Shown piece after piece: positions 5,444-8,376 of a stretch of 8,376 nt of DNA. The position numbers and the translations under genes are program-made. Origin of the DNA: Bacillota bacterium (lineage in GTDB: Bacteria; Bacillota; Clostridia; Lachnospirales; Lachnospiraceae); assembly GCA_009177215.1 (NCBI GenBank), contig WFLY01000165.1, positions 2,473 to 10,848 of the forward strand, in the 5' to 3' direction. Under the pieces are notes generated by a model. The model searched no databases and was not told where the DNA came from. It saw only the letters and a program-made list of their open reading frames with translations. The stretch's first letter is position 1, and each line of letters opens with the position of its first letter.

Positions 5444-6346
5444 CTATAGCTTTTCGCCGAAATAGCTTTTATATCCCTCCCCATATATCTCGTTTGCGCT
5501 GCTTACAATCATAAAAGCAAGTGGGTCCTCCTCCTTTATGATTTCCTCCGCCCGAGGATAAAGGGGCTTTTTCATTACGCACAGAATTACATTCTTTTCT
5601 TTGCCGCTATAGGCACCACGCCCTTTCATATAAGTAACTCCAATATCAAGCTCTTTTAAAATACGGTCTCCAATCGCCTGAGAATAATCGCTGATAATAT
5701 AAATCAGCTTCGCCTCATCGTGTCCATACAGCACCAAATCCATCACAAAGGAAGTTACAAATACCGCCATACCCGCATACAACGCCTTATTCACATCCTT
5801 AAGCACGAAAGCCGAAAGTCCTACAACAATAGCGTCCCCAATCAAAAACAGCGCACTGGTTTTCAAATGCGGGAATTTCTGGCGTAACACCTTAATGATA
5901 ATATCCATTCCTCCCGTAGTTCCCCCTGCCTTAAAAGTAAGCCCCAAGCCCGTAGCCACTAACGAGCTTCCCACTAACGCTGCCAGAAAAGGGTCGCCTG
6001 TAGCCGCCCCAAAGACTGCCATAATATTTGTCAAAATAGATACCAGAACGGTACAATATACCGTAGACAAAATAAACCGAAAGCCAAATTTCCAGATTCC
6101 CAATATAAATATTGGTATGTTCAGCAGTAAAATCAAAGTACCTGTCTCCATGCCGAATACCTTATTTAAGATAATGGCAATACCGGTGACTCCTCCCGGA
6201 GCAAGGGCATTAGGATCCAAAAACAGACTGATTCCCGCTGAGTAAATCACCACTGCAAATGTCATTATTCCATAATCCCTGATACGCCGTTTTGCAGATT
6301 TTTTTTCCAGAGCATGCATTGCAATTTCATTTTCCGTCTTTGCCAT
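5444..6346 (-). CDS. YitT-family membrane protein (DUF161 + DUF2179)
   Basis: This is a 300-residue inner-membrane protein of the YitT/YvjA/YpjC family. The N-terminal part has about six hydrophobic segments (near 27-44, 51-88 as two, 92-113, 120-139, 164-181, 188-207). It carries the family signatures LDPNALAPGGVTGIAII (43-59) and FKAGGTTGGMDII (138-150). The C-terminal cytoplasmic DUF2179 domain (about 225-290) includes GVTYMKGRGAYSGKEK and FMIVSSANEIYGEGY. The molecular function is unknown; a transporter role is often guessed. The start is MAKTENE, with AGGAAG 8 nt and GGAGG 11 nt upstream. The frame remains open further but would run through the upstream gene's terminator, so longer starts are rejected. 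It lies 98 nt after the threonine ammonia-lyase gene with no clear promoter of its own. Confidence 0.9.
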   Translation of the reverse strand: MAKTENEIAMHALEKKSAKRRIRDYGIMTFAVVIYSAGISLFLDPNALAPGGVTGIAIILNKVFGMETGTLILLLNIPIFILGIWKFGFRFILSTVYCTVLVSILTNIMAVFGAATGDPFLAALVGSSLVATGLGLTFKAGGTTGGMDIIIKVLRQKFPHLKTSALFLIGDAIVVGLSAFVLKDVNKALYAGMAVFVTSFVMDLVLYGHDEAKLIYIISDYSQAIGDRILKELDIGVTYMKGRGAYSGKEKNVILCVMKKPLYPRAEEIIKEEDPLAFMIVSSANEIYGEGYKSYFGEKL

Positions 6347-6396
6347 TCTGTTTTCTTCCTCCATACTCGCCAACGCACAAACCGGAATTCTCATAG

Positions 6397-6426
6397 AAAA
6401 CCCCACATATAAAGTATGTGGGGTTT
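6397..6426 (-). terminator. Hairpin terminator after the threonine ammonia-lyase gene
   Basis: A perfect 12-bp stem pairs AAACCCCACATA with its complement (6398-6409 with 6415-6426) around a 5-nt loop. It lies 18 nt past the stop codon at 6445. The minus-strand tail is TTTTCTATG, a modest U-tract, so termination may be partial and leave some read-through into the YitT gene. Confidence 0.75.
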
Positions 6427-6444
6427 GGGGAAACATTATTCTTT

Positions 6445-7656
6445 TTATATATTGGTGCGTACCAGCTTGGGCTTGTAGCCCTCTCTTTCCAGCGCCTCCA
6501 TAATCTGCTGCTTATGCTCCGTACCGAACGCTTCCAGCGTAATACGCAGCTCCACGGCGGCATTTCTGTTGATGGACACAAACTGGTTATGCTCCAGCTT
6601 AATAACATTACCACTTACATCGGCAATGATCGCGGATACCCTGGACAGCTCGCCGGGCTTATCGGGAAGCAATACAGACACCGTAAAAATTCTGTCCCTG
6701 AAAATCAATCCCTGCTGTACCACTGAGGACATGGTAATCACATCCATATTGCCACCGCTTAAAATGGATACCACTCTCTTATCCTTAGCGTCCAAATGCT
6801 TAAGCGCCGCCACGGAAAGCAGTCCTGAATTCTCCACCACCATCTTGTGATTCTCCACCATATCAAGAAATGCAACCACAAGCTCCTCGTCCTCCACGGT
6901 GATAATATCATCCAGATTTGCCTGAATATAAGGGAATAGCTTGCTTCCGGGAGTTTTCACCGCAGTGCCGTCCGCAATGGTATTCACGCCGGGAAGGGTA
7001 GTCACCTTGCCCGCCTTTAAGGACTCCTGCATACAGTTCGCCCCTGCCGGCTCCACACCGATTACTTTAATTTTAGGATTCAAAAGCTTCGCCAAAGCTG
7101 ACACGCCCGCGGCAAGTCCGCCGCCGCCAATGGGTACCAGTATGTAATCCACAAGGGGCTGCTCCTTAAAAATTTCCATGGCGATGGTTCCCTGACCTGT
7201 CGCTACCGTCAAATCATCAAAGGGATGAATAAAGGTATAGCCATACTCCTCGGCAAGCTCATACGCCTTTACACATGCCTCGTCGTACACATCTCCATGC
7301 AACACTACCTCCGCTCCGTAGCTCTTGGTGCGGTTCACTTTCATAAGAGGTGTGGTGGTAGGCATAACAATAACAGCCTTTGTACCGTAACATTTAGCCG
7401 CATAGGCAACGCCCTGAGCATGATTGCCCGCGGACGCTGTAATAATTCCCTTTGCCCGTTCCTCGTCGCTTAAGGTACTCATTTTATAATAAGCGCCTCT
7501 CAGCTTATATGCCCCGGTAAACTGCATATTTTCAGGCTTTAAATAAACTCTGTTGCCCGTCTGTGCACTAAAATAATCGCTGTATACCAGCTTCGTCTCC
7601 GAGGTAACCTTCTGCACTACCTCACATGCTTCCTCAAATTTTTCCAGTGTCAACAT
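6445..7656 (-). CDS. ilvA: Threonine ammonia-lyase (single ACT-domain type)
   Basis: This PLP enzyme deaminates threonine to 2-oxobutanoate and ammonia, feeding isoleucine synthesis or threonine catabolism in the cytoplasm. The 403 residues hold a fold-type II PLP core (about 1-320): the Schiff-base lysine in TGAYKLRGA (Lys51), the substrate loop [11 protein letters not shown] (74-84), the phosphate-binding glycine loop GGGGLAAG (177-184), and SGGN (300-303). An ACT domain begins near [14 protein letters not shown] (324-337) and runs to the end, suggesting allosteric control. One ACT domain and this length fit the medium-length IlvA/TdcB class rather than the 500-residue E. coli IlvA. The gene starts inside the ftsY end (23-nt overlap), with GGAAGGAAG 5 nt before ATG, so it is co-transcribed with ftsY. 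The biosynthetic-versus-catabolic assignment (ilvA or tdcB) is not settled by sequence alone. Confidence 0.92.
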   Translation of the reverse strand: MLTLEKFEEACEVVQKVTSETKLVYSDYFSAQTGNRVYLKPENMQFTGAYKLRGAYYKMSTLSDEERAKGIITASAGNHAQGVAYAAKCYGTKAVIVMPTTTPLMKVNRTKSYGAEVVLHGDVYDEACVKAYELAEEYGYTFIHPFDDLTVATGQGTIAMEIFKEQPLVDYILVPIGGGGLAAGVSALAKLLNPKIKVIGVEPAGANCMQESLKAGKVTTLPGVNTIADGTAVKTPGSKLFPYIQANLDDIITVEDEELVVAFLDMVENHKMVVENSGLLSVAALKHLDAKDKRVVSILSGGNMDVITMSSVVQQGLIFRDRIFTVSVLLPDKPGELSRVSAIIADVSGNVIKLEHNQFVSINRNAAVELRITLEAFGTEHKQQIMEALEREGYKPKLVRTNI

Positions 7657-8376
7657 TTGTGCTTCCTTCCTTTCCGTCTTTCACATCAAACAACGCATTC
7701 ACAAACTCATCGGGATTGAACTTCTGTAAATCCTCTATCGTCTCTCCCACGCCAATATATTTCACGGGAACATTAAGCTCAGACTGAATTGCCACTGCTA
7801 TGCCGCCCTTTGCCGTGCCGTCCATTTTGGTCAGCACAATTCCCGTAAGATTCGCTACCTCGCCGAACTCCCTTGCCTGCACCAACGCATTCTGTCCTGT
7901 TGTTCCGTCCAAAACAATCAAATTCTCTCTGTGTGCATCGGGAAATTCCCTGTCTATAATACGGTTCATCTTCCGAAGCTCTTCCATGAGATTCTTTTTA
8001 TTGTGGAGACGCCCTGCCGTATCAATCAAAAGCACGTCCACATTTCTCGCTCTTGCCGCATTCACTGCATCAAACACCACGCTCGCCGGGTCGGCGCCCT
8101 CATTGCCCCCTATCATGGGAACATCGGCACGCCTTGCCCACTCCGCAAGCTGGTCGCCCGCCGCCGCGCGAAAGGTGTCCGCCGCTGCAATCAAAACCTT
8201 TCTGCCCTCATCCTTGAGCTTTCCCGCAAGCTTACCCACGGAAGTGGTCTTTCCCACACCGTTTACACCGATTACCATAATGACAGACTGTTCCTTTTCA
8301 AAATCATAAGCAGTCTCTTCCACCTTCATCTGCTCTTTAATACTTTCTACCAACAGCTGCTTACACTCCAAGGGCT
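7634..8376 (-). CDS. ftsY: Signal recognition particle receptor FtsY (5' end beyond the window)
   Basis: FtsY is the membrane-associated SRP receptor GTPase that pairs with Ffh. Only the C-terminal NG part is visible: the frame stays open to the right edge, and the TTG at 8369-8371 is an internal leucine codon, not a start. Counting from that codon, G1 GVNGVGKT is at 35-42, [11 protein letters not shown] at 65-75, DTAGRLH at 117-123, [10 protein letters not shown] at 181-190, and the closing loop [16 protein letters not shown] at 205-220. These distinguish FtsY from Ffh, as does the lack of an M domain. A polar tail of about 17 residues follows FVNALFD, and its last codons overlap the start of the threonine ammonia-lyase gene. 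The missing part should be the acidic A domain and the start of the N domain. Confidence 0.96.
   Translation of the reverse strand, partial: PLECKQLLVESIKEQMKVEETAYDFEKEQSVIMVIGVNGVGKTTSVGKLAGKLKDEGRKVLIAAADTFRAAAGDQLAEWARRADVPMIGGNEGADPASVVFDAVNAARARNVDVLLIDTAGRLHNKKNLMEELRKMNRIIDREFPDAHRENLIVLDGTTGQNALVQAREFGEVANLTGIVLTKMDGTAKGGIAVAIQSELNVPVKYIGVGETIEDLQKFNPDEFVNALFDVKDGKEGSTNVDTGKI

Noticed and set aside
6418..6430. G-rich GGGGTTTGGGG as a possible G-quadruplex
   Set aside because: Only two G-tracts are present, and one of them is an arm of the terminator stem.
6327..6614. Minus-strand 95-codon frame spanning the ilvA end and terminator
   Set aside because: It lies in another frame of ilvA and its hairpin, with no ribosome site and no protein-like pattern.
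1..8376. CRISPR array, tRNA/rRNA genes, insertion sequences or phage attachment sites
   Set aside because: No regularly spaced repeats, no transposase or integrase frames and no recognisable RNA genes were seen on either strand.

Overview
The window looks like the chromosome of a low-to-mid-GC Firmicute, most probably a member of Clostridia close to Lachnospiraceae. This is judged from protein sequence style (FtsY, Ffh, S16, the single-ACT threonine ammonia-lyase, the YitT protein) and from gene order; no genus can be named. All eight well-supported genes lie on the minus strand, so the region reads from right to left. One short plus-strand reading frame is the exception.

Layout in transcription order (right to left): ftsY (SRP receptor GTPase, cut by the right edge); a threonine ammonia-lyase gene overlapping the ftsY end by 23 nt; a hairpin terminator; a YitT-family membrane protein gene; a strong hairpin terminator; a 323-nt AT-rich gap; helD, an RNA-polymerase-recycling helicase gene; a weak hairpin terminator; a 400-nt gap that holds a strong minus-strand promoter and, opposite it, a small plus-strand ORF with its own promoter and ribosome binding site; then the ylxM-ffh-rpsP-khpA cluster, which runs off the left edge behind a GC-rich hairpin.

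How the genes fit together: Ffh (SRP54) and FtsY are the two GTPases that target nascent membrane and secreted proteins, and YlxM is their usual small neighbour. S16 and the KH protein KhpA belong to the ribosome/RNA cluster that in Firmicutes normally continues to rimM-trmD-rplS. In many Firmicutes ftsY is directly followed by ylxM-ffh. Here about 5 kb with a metabolic enzyme, a transporter-like membrane protein and a transcription-recycling helicase lies between them, and the ylxM cluster has its own near-consensus promoter (TTGACA, 17 nt, TATGAT).

The window is mostly housekeeping, and I see no undescribed multi-gene system. The most unusual spots are the small plus-strand ORF at 2828, which has excellent expression signals but runs without its own stop into the antisense of helD and looks 3'-truncated; the YlxM protein with a long polar, cysteine-containing tail; and the structured gaps around helD and rpsP.
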